A DNA stretch of 43,595 bases, from positions 10,067 to 53,661 of the forward strand of contig PLLH01000071.1 of NCBI GenBank assembly GCA_003140895.1, read 5' to 3'. Origin of the DNA: Elusimicrobiota bacterium. GTDB lineage: Bacteria > Elusimicrobiota > Elusimicrobia > F11. The notes under the pieces were generated by a model. It saw only the letters and a program-made list of their open reading frames with translations. It made no database searches and was not told the DNA's origin. This document shows, piece by piece, positions 10,001 through 17,691 of this stretch (the first letter of the stretch is position 1; each line of letters begins with the position of its first letter). The position numbers were made by a program, and so were the translations under genes.

Positions 10001-13000
10001 CGGATTTGATGGCAATGTCTTCACCGGGGGAGTAAACGGTGGGAAAAATCGGGAGAATGATTCGAGGATTGGATGTGAGTCGGCTTTTTATCGTTTCGAT
10101 TGTTTTTGAAAAATCGGATAAATCAATGGATTTGACTTCAATCCGGTCTGATTCGTGGATCTCCACATAAACGAAGGGAGGCGTCATTAAACTGGGCTCG
10201 ACCGAGCGCAAAGCGATGCCGGGTCGCTGGTCTTCGAGAAATTGTTTTATCGCTTGATGTTCGGCTTTTTGTTTTTGATGGAAGGCGTCCCATTTCTTGA
10301 CGAAGAACGGGTCGTCGAACGAAGGGATTTGAAAATAATACGGGGTGAGGTCAAAATATTGGACTGCCTTTTCGTCGCCGTATTTTTGGTTCTCTGCGAC
10401 GGGGAGCCTGGTTGTATCTTCGGTTGGGATGATGGCCAGTAATTCTCCGGCAGCATTGAAGAGAAGATCAAATTCATCCACGTTTGAGAGTTCTGTTCTG
10501 AGAATTCGTCGGGTCTCCGGTGGACACCAATGGGAGGCCACATTAATTCGTTGAACCAGGTGCCCCTTCATGTTGGTTGGGGTGCCGGCGGCGATTTTTT
10601 GAATGAGGCCGGCATCTTCAAGCCCCAACACCGAAAGGAATTCCCACGCCGGCATCTCCTTCAGTGAGTCGGGAAACCTGATTTTGTTTCGATCCGGAGA
10701 GAGGTGCTGTTGGATGATGGCCAGAGCCTCATCCTGTTCTTTGGCTTCTGTTAAATCAAAGAGATTGATCAAGGCCCCGTCGGCGTTGTGAACCCTATTT
10801 TTCGCCAGCGTGTCGAGTTGTGGTTTTGAATATCCGTTATGAGCTAGAAGAGCGCCAAACGAGGTTTCATCGAGAGAGATGTCAAAAAAGTTTGACAGTT
10901 CCGCCATGGCTTCCAGGGGGCCCGCGCTGAGATGGGCTAAGTTGTGAGCCCCGCTCAACTGGTCTCCGCGCTCCACTGGAACTTCCCCTAAGACCGCGTC
11001 ACGACGGAAACTCCCCATCATGGCTGTGTGCGGGTTGGTTCCACCTAGAAATTCCTCCCTCATCATTTGCCAGGATTGTCCTTCGTGGTTCCGGCTTCGA
11101 ATGTACAGGACGATCGTTTTAACGGGCTCGTTCGATGAATTCGTTGATTGAGCGAATAAATTTACGAGGCTCGTGAAGTGCCCGTTGACGAGAATCAGGG
11201 TTTTTACGTGCCCCGTTTGAGGATCTTTGATTTGAACAGGCAGGGCGTAGCGTGCTCCCATGGTTTTTATTTTTTTTGTCCCATGGGGGAAGCCGGTTTG
11301 CCAGAGCGCGTCCACCTCGTCCCAGGATAAGCCGAATCGTTTCATGAGTTGGCTTCCGCTCACGATCATATCCGCGTTAAAGGCCGTACCGTATTTTTCT
11401 TCAAAATCGGTGCTATCAAAGAGGTTTCGAATCCCTTGGATCAATGTGGGGGATGGAGTTTCTTCGCTAAACCCGGCGAAATGCTCCCGGTAGTGGTTCT
11501 GTAAGATGTCTGGATGTTCATGGAAATCGTCTCCATCAATGACGCGAACGGCGATGGGGTCATAACCGAAATAATCCAGTCGACGGACGGCGTCGAGAAT
11601 GACTTTTCTGTTGAATCCATGAGGAGGTTTAAGGATAAAGCACATATCTGTGTCCGTGAGTTGAGGTTGTTGGTCCTCGTGTGGTTTTCGGAAAACATGG
11701 TGCGGGGCTTGAGAACCCATAATGAGACTGACGAGTTCATCTGCGTTTCTTGTCAAATTTCCAACGAGGATGTGTTGAATCCCCGGCAGGGGATTCCGTT
11801 GGATGGAGAGAGCGATGGGTTTGACGTTCATCATGAATTTTTTCCAGTCATCGCGTGATTCGTCTCGCTCTTCCGCGCGGTTGGCCAGGTTCATGATGAC
11901 GTTTCGAACCGATGGGGATACAGGTGAATTGAGGTCGGACCCAATAAGGGCGTTCTGGGTCGCTGCTTTTGTTCCATTTATATAGGTGTGAAATAAATGA
12001 AATGCCTTCCGGATATTGGCGTACGTTTCATCGCCCGCGTCGTTCAGAAGGCCGAGTATGTCTTCGGGTGAAATCGAAGGGGGAATCCCGCGGCTTGTTA
12101 ATTTGGCGTTTAGAGGAGATTTTGAATCCACGCCTATAAAGGGAGTTGGGTGAAACAGGACGAAGTCATCGTAGAAAATGTGAATCAGAAAGGCGTCCAA
12201 CGCTGAGAGTCCGATGAGCGGAAAAAGAACGTAGAGTGAAAAAACAGCGAAGCGGAAAAGTTGTCTTAAGCTCAATGGAGGGGCGCGAGTGAAATAGATG
12301 TTGGTGATATGGCTTTCCGTGACCATGTGGAGAACGGCGTAAGCGATGAGAACCAGTGCCAATATGAGAGACGCCTGAATCGGTCCCATCCACGCTTTCA
12401 ATGTACTCGAGAGGATGATGGCCGTCACACCCTCCAATAGGGCTCCTCCTAGGCCAAACACGAATTTGGTTCTCTTTGTGGGTTTGGCACGCGGGTGTAG
12501 GAGAAGATAAAGGAGATAGGGAAGCGAAGATAAAACGAGGTTCGGGCTCCATGAAGAAGGTGAAATAAACGCCGCCGGGGCCGGAGTGGGGTCTTCTTGT
12601 TTGTCTCCGCCATCGCCTCCGTCACCCCTTTCTTTCGTGATCAGAACAATGGTGGCGAGGCTTAAATCTATTTGGGGATCTTTTGAATCAAGATAGGCGG
12701 CGAGAGCTTTATTGGATGTAATGGGGATCCCAATGGTGGGAGGGATTTTATTGTCAGTGCGATTCGTTTCTCCCCAACCCAATTCTTCTTCAGCCAGGCG
12801 AGTCCCGGCGGCTGTGAGAGCGTGAGTCATATAAGTCGCCTTTGTTTTGAAGAGGAGAGGTGCGTTGCGGCTGTGTAAAATTCGAAAGTGGGTCGGAAGA
12901 TTAACGACGTGTTGGCTGATGATAATTTTGGACCCGGGGGTATGATTCCACCAATACTCAAGCATGGCATCGGAGAAGAAATTGATGCCGGATTCAAGGT

Positions 13001-16000
13001 GGATTTGCGGGGCCATTCCTTTGCCCCGAGCTTTTTGTTCAATCATCTGAAGCTTGACCCAAAATCGCAGGTTCTCTTTCACGCGGAGGGGAGTCGGCCC
13101 GCTCATGTCCATAATTTGGCGGAGCCTATTCAGCCGGACGTCTTCATTTGGGTTGGTCGGGAAATCGGATTCTAAAAATGAGGTGAGTCGATTTTGTAGA
13201 TCGACGTGCGACAATGGTTCTCCCATTTGTCTCCGTTCTTCCAAAAGCTCAAGACAGAAAAGATCGAAATTTTCAAAATAAAATGATTTGTGCCCCATCG
13301 TTGTCATGGCATCCATCCAGGACAGGAAGAAGAGGGTCGACTCGGATAACCGATCGTCGAGACCGATCTTGGAGGTCTGCATGACGTAATTAAAGGATTG
13401 GTCCTGTTTTTTCTGGGTCTCAACTGTGACGGTGTTGAACGGGGACTCCCAGGCTTGAAATTGATCAGGTGTGGATGGTCGGATTAGAGTTCGTAAGCGG
13501 GATGTTTCTTCTTTGAGATCCGGCATGTTGACAGATTTTGCCTGATCATTCACCAGTTTTATGAAGACATCTTCCCCCATTAATTCGAGCCTTTTTCGTG
13601 TCGTTTCGTCGATGATAAATGGGGTTATGATGGGACCCAATGGTTTTTGTTGAACGGCCAAGTGAGTCAGTCTTCTTGTGAAGTCGTCCCACCAAGAGCT
13701 GTTTTCAGCATCGCTGTCATTGATCATTTGGGCCATGCAAGCGATGAAACCCTGAAGCATTTGGATTTTCATCTTAACCTGGTCATCCCAACCCAGGGTC
13801 GCCATCATGTGCTCGTTTTCAAATTCCCAAACAAGGGCCCGGACCAAGTACGGATATAAAAAATCGGACGGTCCGTCGTAGTAAAAAACAGCTTCGATGG
13901 CAGCGTTAATGAGATCGGCGGCCTGTTCTGGTGTGTTTGGAAGCGGAAGATTGATTTCGGAAAAGGGGTCGAAACTATTCGAAGCGATATAATCGACGGT
14001 GATCGGCCCATCGGGGCCGATAATGTCCGCTTTTTTAAAATGTTCAGATTGATCCTCCGGCTCGGACCCAATGGAAAGCGGGGCTTCCGGGAATAGAAAT
14101 ATTTGAACTTCGTGTGTGATGATGTGTGTGGCGAGGAGAACGAGGACGGTGCCGCTCAAAAGGAGTCCGATGAAAGGAGCCCAATTCTTGGATCCCCATC
14201 CAGCCAGAATGGCCAGGGCGGAGGCGCCCAGGGCGATTCGGGACATCTGTTGTATCCATCGAGCGCCGATGATGCGTTTCGCCATGAGACCCAGATCGTT
14301 TTGATTCGCGTGTTGTCTTACAAACGATGAGATGCGATTGGAGTTGAAAACGATGGAGAGAGTGGATGGGAGTTCTCTGATAACCGTTGGGAGTTGTCTC
14401 CACCGGTGAAGCGTTCCTGCCATTGAGCGCGCTCCGCTGACGGACACCGATTCAAACGATCGGGTGGTTCGCGAGAAGGATGATTGGACAGTGGCTTGAT
14501 TGTCGATGGTGACGTGGACATCACCTCCGTGGATTTGAATGTGGAATGAGCGGGCCGGAATCCCTGTTAGTTGTTCCAATGTGTTCTTAACGGTCTCGGG
14601 TTGAACCGTTCCGAGGCGTAGCCAGAGAGAGCGACTGGCGGTCATGACCCCGGCCAGGATGCGAGTCGATTTGGTCCAAACGGGGGGAGAAAGGAAAAGT
14701 TTCTCACCTTGGGCCAGTTTTTCGAGAGGCGTTTTCTCTTGAGTGAAGACGCTCAGAGAGGTTGCGCCGTTTCCGGTGTCGATTTTGGATATTCGGGGGA
14801 CAAATGAAATGGTCGTGAGCCCGGAATCCCGCGCCTGCCGATCTATACCGTCTGAGTGGAACCCGCCCGTCACGAGCACGGCGACCTTCGCGTTATGCTT
14901 CTCCATCGCTTTGAGGAGGTTCTCCGTCATCGCTTGGTCGCGCGCTTCGGCTTCGGAGTAGAATCTTTCAAAAGACGAAAGATTCAGTTTGTAGTCTATA
15001 GTCCATGGTCTATAGCCTATGGACTTATATTCTTTCCACTCTTCCCGCGTCAGTGAGAAATCCAGCAGTTTCCCGATCAACGAGAGCTGTTTGGATTCGT
15101 CAATCAGCCGCTTCTCGTACTCCGAGGTGATGAGCGAAGCGTAAACGATCTCTTCGCCTTGTTGAATTTCTTTGAGGAGGGCTTCGGTGTCGAGAGAATC
15201 CGACATAAAGACATACCGCAGATAGGCGTTCAAGGCGGTGAATTGGTCCAGGTTTATTTTTTTCTTTGAGCAGAGATTTTTGACGAAGCGGAAGAAATCC
15301 GCCTGGCCTACCCGGCCGAGGCGAACTCCCACGCTCATGCTGAGAAGTGATTGTGATTCGACGGGCGTCAGCTTCTTCGCCAACCGTTCAATGAGCGCTC
15401 CTCGTTCCGATTCAACGCGTTTAAAATCCATCGATGATTCAAGCTGGACCGCTTGTAGAAAGTCAGTGATATTTTTTGTTTGGGATGCGGGGGGCGCGAA
15501 GGTGGTTAGCTTTTTGACGTACTCGCTCAATGGCAGCGTTCCATTCCGATAGGCTTCGACTTGGCGGTCGAAATCCATTAAGGCCGGGTTGAGGTTGTTG
15601 ATTTTTTCTTTGGCGAGGCGGGAACGGTGTTTTTGGTTCTGTGTTTTATAGGAAGGGATCAGTGGGGCCGATTGTCGATAGGCTTGAACGTTGGCCGCGT
15701 AATGGGTTGGATCGTCAATGCCGACGATGGGAGGGATGTCGGCGGGGCTGGTTAAGGCCGTGAGAATTGGACCTGAGATCTTGTTGTCTTTGAGCAAGCT
15801 GGCGGCTGTTTCGTTCACCGATTCGTGATCGGAGAACCGGCGGAACGCAGACACGTCAATGGCCCCGAAGGCCCCTTCAAGCGCGATCAAATCAATTTGT
15901 TTGTTCGTGATCAGCTCTTGAAGGGTGAGGCCGATGTTCGTTTGGGCGTCGTTGTTTAAGTGGACGTCTTGGATATGAAGGAGGGTTCGAGCGTTGGTTT

Positions 16001-16337
16001 TTGTCGGGGGAAGGCTGATTTTTCGGATTGTCCCGCGGGAGGAGCACAAGGATGAGATGAGCCCGGATAACCGAGCTGAGTGTGGGGCTTGGTCTATTGA
16101 GCGTGGTAAAAAGCGAGTTGAGGACAATTGCCGTAAGTTAAATTGTGTTGAAACAGGCAAGGGATTCCCTGGAGCCAACGCCAACTGGTTCGCCGGAGGC
16201 GTTGCTTGAAGGGATTTCTTCCGTTCGGCCCACAGACTGGTTTCCGGCTTGTGAGCAAACAAGCAGTTTGTGAAGAGGAGAAAGGAAGCCAAAAGGAGAC
16301 TGATGGCTTTGGTAATGATTTTCTTTGATTTCACCAC
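7083..16337 (-). CDS. Giant secreted/membrane multidomain protein (ChaN/TraB-like, methyltransferase-like, YdcF-like)
   Basis: An unbroken 3084-codon ORF. Order: signal or anchor helix (10-28); ChaN/TraB-like domain (about 115-550) with HIQDVHLN (121-128), ALEGAFG (152-158) and VTGGFHSDGI (489-498), the GxxH/E/GxxH layout of that superfamily; membrane pair (700-750); unknown soluble region (760-1240); four-helix membrane module (1268-1395); unknown region (1400-2050); class I methyltransferase-like domain (about 2138-2330) with GGGSGFD, RDINPFAV and WNMPCF; a second copy of the membrane module (2333-2470); a YdcF/DUF218-like domain (2522-2748) with VVFGN, IAGGVGSG and IQSTTSIENV; and a C-terminal region to 3084 that I cannot assign. 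The start is GTG at 16337 or GTG at 16334, without a Shine-Dalgarno site. Its N-terminal third is paralogous to the gene at 21659. Overall function unknown; an envelope role is inferred from the signal peptide and YdcF domain. Confidence 0.88.
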   Translation of the reverse strand: MVKSKKIITKAISLLLASFLLFTNCLFAHKPETSLWAERKKSLQATPPANQLALAPGNPLPVSTQFNLRQLSSTRFLPRSIDQAPHSARLSGLISSLCSSRGTIRKISLPPTKTNARTLLHIQDVHLNNDAQTNIGLTLQELITNKQIDLIALEGAFGAIDVSAFRRFSDHESVNETAASLLKDNKISGPILTALTSPADIPPIVGIDDPTHYAANVQAYRQSAPLIPSYKTQNQKHRSRLAKEKINNLNPALMDFDRQVEAYRNGTLPLSEYVKKLTTFAPPASQTKNITDFLQAVQLESSMDFKRVESERGALIERLAKKLTPVESQSLLSMSVGVRLGRVGQADFFRFVKNLCSKKKINLDQFTALNAYLRYVFMSDSLDTEALLKEIQQGEEIVYASLITSEYEKRLIDESKQLSLIGKLLDFSLTREEWKEYKSIGYRPWTIDYKLNLSSFERFYSEAEARDQAMTENLLKAMEKHNAKVAVLVTGGFHSDGIDRQARDSGLTTISFVPRISKIDTGNGATSLSVFTQEKTPLEKLAQGEKLFLSPPVWTKSTRILAGVMTASRSLWLRLGTVQPETVKNTLEQLTGIPARSFHIQIHGGDVHVTIDNQATVQSSFSRTTRSFESVSVSGARSMAGTLHRWRQLPTVIRELPSTLSIVFNSNRISSFVRQHANQNDLGLMAKRIIGARWIQQMSRIALGASALAILAGWGSKNWAPFIGLLLSGTVLVLLATHIITHEVQIFLFPEAPLSIGSEPEDQSEHFKKADIIGPDGPITVDYIASNSFDPFSEINLPLPNTPEQAADLINAAIEAVFYYDGPSDFLYPYLVRALVWEFENEHMMATLGWDDQVKMKIQMLQGFIACMAQMINDSDAENSSWWDDFTRRLTHLAVQQKPLGPIITPFIIDETTRKRLELMGEDVFIKLVNDQAKSVNMPDLKEETSRLRTLIRPSTPDQFQAWESPFNTVTVETQKKQDQSFNYVMQTSKIGLDDRLSESTLFFLSWMDAMTTMGHKSFYFENFDLFCLELLEERRQMGEPLSHVDLQNRLTSFLESDFPTNPNEDVRLNRLRQIMDMSGPTPLRVKENLRFWVKLQMIEQKARGKGMAPQIHLESGINFFSDAMLEYWWNHTPGSKIIISQHVVNLPTHFRILHSRNAPLLFKTKATYMTHALTAAGTRLAEEELGWGETNRTDNKIPPTIGIPITSNKALAAYLDSKDPQIDLSLATIVLITKERGDGGDGGDKQEDPTPAPAAFISPSSWSPNLVLSSLPYLLYLLLHPRAKPTKRTKFVFGLGGALLEGVTAIILSSTLKAWMGPIQASLILALVLIAYAVLHMVTESHITNIYFTRAPPLSLRQLFRFAVFSLYVLFPLIGLSALDAFLIHIFYDDFVLFHPTPFIGVDSKSPLNAKLTSRGIPPSISPEDILGLLNDAGDETYANIRKAFHLFHTYINGTKAATQNALIGSDLNSPVSPSVRNVIMNLANRAEERDESRDDWKKFMMNVKPIALSIQRNPLPGIQHILVGNLTRNADELVSLIMGSQAPHHVFRKPHEDQQPQLTDTDMCFILKPPHGFNRKVILDAVRRLDYFGYDPIAVRVIDGDDFHEHPDILQNHYREHFAGFSEETPSPTLIQGIRNLFDSTDFEEKYGTAFNADMIVSGSQLMKRFGLSWDEVDALWQTGFPHGTKKIKTMGARYALPVQIKDPQTGHVKTLILVNGHFTSLVNLFAQSTNSSNEPVKTIVLYIRSRNHEGQSWQMMREEFLGGTNPHTAMMGSFRRDAVLGEVPVERGDQLSGAHNLAHLSAGPLEAMAELSNFFDISLDETSFGALLAHNGYSKPQLDTLAKNRVHNADGALINLFDLTEAKEQDEALAIIQQHLSPDRNKIRFPDSLKEMPAWEFLSVLGLEDAGLIQKIAAGTPTNMKGHLVQRINVASHWCPPETRRILRTELSNVDEFDLLFNAAGELLAIIPTEDTTRLPVAENQKYGDEKAVQYFDLTPYYFQIPSFDDPFFVKKWDAFHQKQKAEHQAIKQFLEDQRPGIALRSVEPSLMTPPFVYVEIHESDRIEVKSIDLSDFSKTIETIKSRLTSNPRIILPIFPTVYSPGEDIAIKSDHGYVKAVWHLDEDYQKQRGRPLPAIKDVLVMGGGSGFDTWLAHEMWKKWAQNHPGEKAQEPRFHVRDINPFAVANVRIMAKNAGFQVHADVGDNLPETGEYDLILWNMPCFNPQGTSKTENTRLENLHDGYFGPNDLAEFSYRLPYRLRNPHGVTLLWSAVVANVDPLLTMFMFNRYSPLREEMKVEIVSDTRGAIFGESRGGVRNRVYHVTHAQSAASISSLPYLMYLMLNPNVKPSWKAKAGFGFGGAIVEGIGILLLSLGLTALLGPALGISLVTASVAFYSERHTLVESRIQSPFFQRAPPIKSAAAHFVTFGLYLMTFIFYLQSPAAFPYWVFLLPFAVHLLKDLHGMTMKNEIAHQKIELPLGVGAPSTRLFQALSRLSPFRNIRRVQTVANFLGEREPFPQQIDVMVVFGNYLLRVVNQAADIWMGIKGPKPMLLIAGGVGSGTWTLNQIKKLKGLGDAQLEKKTFEEVDYLLDALASLKKRGDNAFWHEMETTFNLINGWDREKKRRGLKQGELLWEQFYKGVFSEEELEQKTIEELVMERLLDRKTRYDTKIPEGILFLALCLAKGIPINSIRVEIQSTTSIENVNYAAGVMKKNNLHPKTILAFQQPLLQKRMKAAFEKQVVPHWAEWNTSSPQFINYAGFQYSLWDLILMKFRGTLKQFTKDTLGELKKLEIYSKPPNESIAPTIIPDPIAEIVGELEKTIKKETPTPPSATGGAAPLALMAIPFIHFFKSRLGWFSESKEETLAKAIAQGNSAAVLEGMNPTLSLDRSIGAPLQSGHTSDDINAMQLEEALQRTNAVAKTQLETPAQPIIIIDDKTPWTENALSKLVEKSIDSCKGTGLKPVFLAATSRLQEQLSGRAGSRGVVLLDEGLFGTPSAGETVLLNMSAFSQRLARLNKGSAVHYQLVVSYRVVLDYDGVPADSPLRSAAIIFINQWLQAIPLLRFDENQFIKAARLLAQMA
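8094..8774 (-). other. YdcF/DUF218-like domain in the giant protein
   Basis: Residues about 2522-2748 fit the YdcF/ElyC/SanA (DUF218) pattern: a first strand IDVMVVFGN followed by helix RVVNQAADIW, a strand and glycine loop LLIAGGVGSG, then after an insertion of about 110 residues the second half RVEIQSTTSIENV with helix YAAGVM and a strand TILAFQQP followed by a basic helix. The E-x-x-S-x-x-T-x-E-N element is the best-conserved feature of the family. DUF218 proteins are linked to envelope polymer metabolism (ElyC) and the barrier function of the envelope (SanA). The insertion is longer than usual. Confidence 0.65.
9348..9926 (-). other. Class I methyltransferase-like domain in the giant protein
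   Basis: Residues about 2138-2330. DVLVMGGGSGFDT is the SAM-binding motif I; RDINPFAVANVRIMAKNAG matches the acidic loop and following helix of the 'small methyltransferase' group (PrmA/HemK/RsmC-like); YDLILWNMPCF sits where these enzymes carry D-x-x-x-x-NPPY. The replacement of the second P and the Y (NMPCF) leaves it open whether the domain is active and on which substrate. A cytoplasmic cofactor domain flanked by membrane modules implies that this part faces the cytoplasm. Confidence 0.6.
14996..15023 (-). repeat. Heptanucleotide tandem repeat, four units, inside the giant gene
   Basis: On the + strand four consecutive 7-mers read CTATAGT, CCATGGT, CTATAGC, CTATGGA (28 bp), with a partial related unit (TTGTAGT) just before. 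They encode the poorly conserved stretch between EWKEYKS and SSFERFYSEAE of the ChaN/TraB-like domain. A perfect 9-bp inverted repeat (GAATCTTTC/GAAAGATTC, 14961-14985) lies 10 bp away. A unit of 7 bp means gain or loss of one unit would shift the frame. Confidence 0.7.
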
Positions 16338-16340
16338 TCA

Positions 16341-16375
16341 ATTTTAAGCTCTAGCCATTAAGAACTCATTAAGAA
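16341..16375 (-). promoter_or_regulatory. Pho-box-like direct repeats and -10 of the giant gene at 7083-16337
   Basis: Reading toward the gene, TTCTTAATG occurs twice with an 11-bp period (16375-16367 and 16364-16356), followed by TAAAAT (16346-16341) as a -10 with five of six consensus bases. The first A of that element lies 15 bases past the start of the nearer TTAA. Predicted transcription start falls at the GTG codons, which would make the mRNA leaderless. PhoB/SphR-type regulators bind direct repeats with this 11-bp period, for example CTTAACCT-N3-CTTAACCT in cyanobacteria. The identity of the regulator is inferred. Confidence 0.55.
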
Positions 16376-16434
16376 TTGGTAACCGAGATGTAAAAATTTA
16401 GATTAATGTAAGAGGTGGTGGTATTCAGGTCGTG

Positions 16435-16443
16435 TGCTAAAAT
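16435..16443 (+). promoter_or_regulatory. Possible extended -10 promoter of the rubrerythrin-VIT1 gene
   Basis: TGCTAAAAT combines a TGn extension with a five-of-six -10 element, about 50 bp before the chosen ATG. No good -35 is visible 16-18 bp upstream. Weak evidence. Confidence 0.3.
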
Positions 16444-16491
16444 CACGCATTCGTGAACCGATTGAGAGATCAATGTGGAGGAAAAGACGTT

Positions 16492-17664
16492 ATGAATACG
16501 ACAGATAGAAATTTGTGGTCTTCTTTTATTGGGGAAGCCAAGGCCAACCGCACGTACATCGCGTATGGGATCAAGGCGTTGGAAGAAGGTCACCCGGAGG
16601 TGGCTCAGATCTTTTTTGAGGTGGCCGGCGCTGAAACCATTCATGCCATCCAACACTTAAAAGCGGTGGGGGCCGTCAAATCAACCATGGAGAACCTTCA
16701 GCAGGTGGTTGAGGAAGAACAGTATGAGGGGCAAACCATGTACCCGCGGTTTTTAAAAGCAGCCCAAGCCGAAAAACGGTCTGAGGCGCTGGCCGCTTTT
16801 CAATTGGCGATGGAGCGGGAACAACATCACATGGAAATGTTTACCACCGCGTTGGAGGGGTTGAAAAAGAAGCTGGCGGTGACTTCCGTGCCGCGTTCGG
16901 TCTCGACTCCGATCCAGGTGGCCGAACATGTTTCCGGAAAGAAGAGTGAGCCCAGTCAGGAACTCGTGAAAGAAAAATTGCGGATCGTGAAATTGGAGCG
17001 AATCCGCGAGGTGGTTTTTGGGATGCAGGATGGCATTGTCTCGACCGTCGCGGTGGCGGCTTCGGTGATGGCGTCAACGCGATTGGTGGGGCCGACGCTC
17101 GTGGCGGCGTTTGCGTCCGGTTTGGCCGGCATGATTTCGATGGCCGCCGGGAGTTATCTTGGGTCCAATGCGGAGCGGGATCTTCATTTGGCAGAGATCA
17201 AAAAAGAAGCGCTCGAAATCAAGGAAAAACCGGAGGAAGAACTGGCTGAATTGATAGAGGTCTACATCCAAGAAGGATTTAGCCGGGAGCAGGCGGAAGA
17301 AGTGGCCAATAAAATAGCGCAAGACAAGGATCTGTGGCTTAAAACATTGGCCGAAAAAGAATTGGGGATTTCAATTGATGCCACTCAAGAACGGGCTCCG
17401 TTGAAAGACGCCCTGGCGATGGGGGTCTCATTTATTATTGGGGCCGGGTTGTCGGTACTGCCCTATGTGTTTGTGGCACCGGCTTATGCCATTCCGGTTT
17501 CCATTGGTCTCAATTTGGTCCTCTTGTTTATTTTGGGGGCGGTAAAAAGCCGGGTGACGCGGGGGAATCTGTGGTTGTCTGGACTTGAAGTGGCTGGGAT
17601 TGGATTGTTAGCCTCTCTCGTCGGCTACTTTTTGGGCCGTCTTTTCCCTGTGCAGGGAATGTAA
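16492..17664 (+). CDS. Rubrerythrin-like ferritin domain fused to VIT1/CCC1 transporter (MbfA type)
   Basis: A 390-residue fusion. Residues 1-135 are a four-helix diiron domain: Glu15, E48-x-x-H51 in AETIHA, an EEEQYE stretch on helix three, and ExxH in MEREQHHMEMF. After a linker, residues from about 165 form a VIT1/CCC1 membrane domain beginning with REVVFGMQDGIVSTVAV, a diagnostic stretch, with about five helices. Such fusions (MbfA in rhizobia) export iron and protect against peroxide; the ferritin part senses or delivers iron. A GTG at 16453 would add 13 residues, but GGAGG at 16477-16481 points to the ATG at 16492. It is divergent from the giant gene and 27 bp ahead of the protease gene. 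Confidence 0.9.
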   Translation: MNTTDRNLWSSFIGEAKANRTYIAYGIKALEEGHPEVAQIFFEVAGAETIHAIQHLKAVGAVKSTMENLQQVVEEEQYEGQTMYPRFLKAAQAEKRSEALAAFQLAMEREQHHMEMFTTALEGLKKKLAVTSVPRSVSTPIQVAEHVSGKKSEPSQELVKEKLRIVKLERIREVVFGMQDGIVSTVAVAASVMASTRLVGPTLVAAFASGLAGMISMAAGSYLGSNAERDLHLAEIKKEALEIKEKPEEELAELIEVYIQEGFSREQAEEVANKIAQDKDLWLKTLAEKELGISIDATQERAPLKDALAMGVSFIIGAGLSVLPYVFVAPAYAIPVSIGLNLVLLFILGAVKSRVTRGNLWLSGLEVAGIGLLASLVGYFLGRLFPVQGM

Positions 17665-17691
17665 AAGAGATATCTTCTAAAGGAGGTTTAT

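Noticed and set aside
14996-15023. CRISPR or mobile-element end
   Set aside because: The units are only 7 bp and there are no spacers, no transposase and no target duplication; it is a short tandem repeat.
7083-16337. Giant ORF as an assembly or frameshift fusion of separate genes
   Set aside because: The frame is open for 9.2 kb, membrane modules recur in an orderly way, the head matches a second giant gene, and no internal ribosome-site and start pair interrupts it convincingly.
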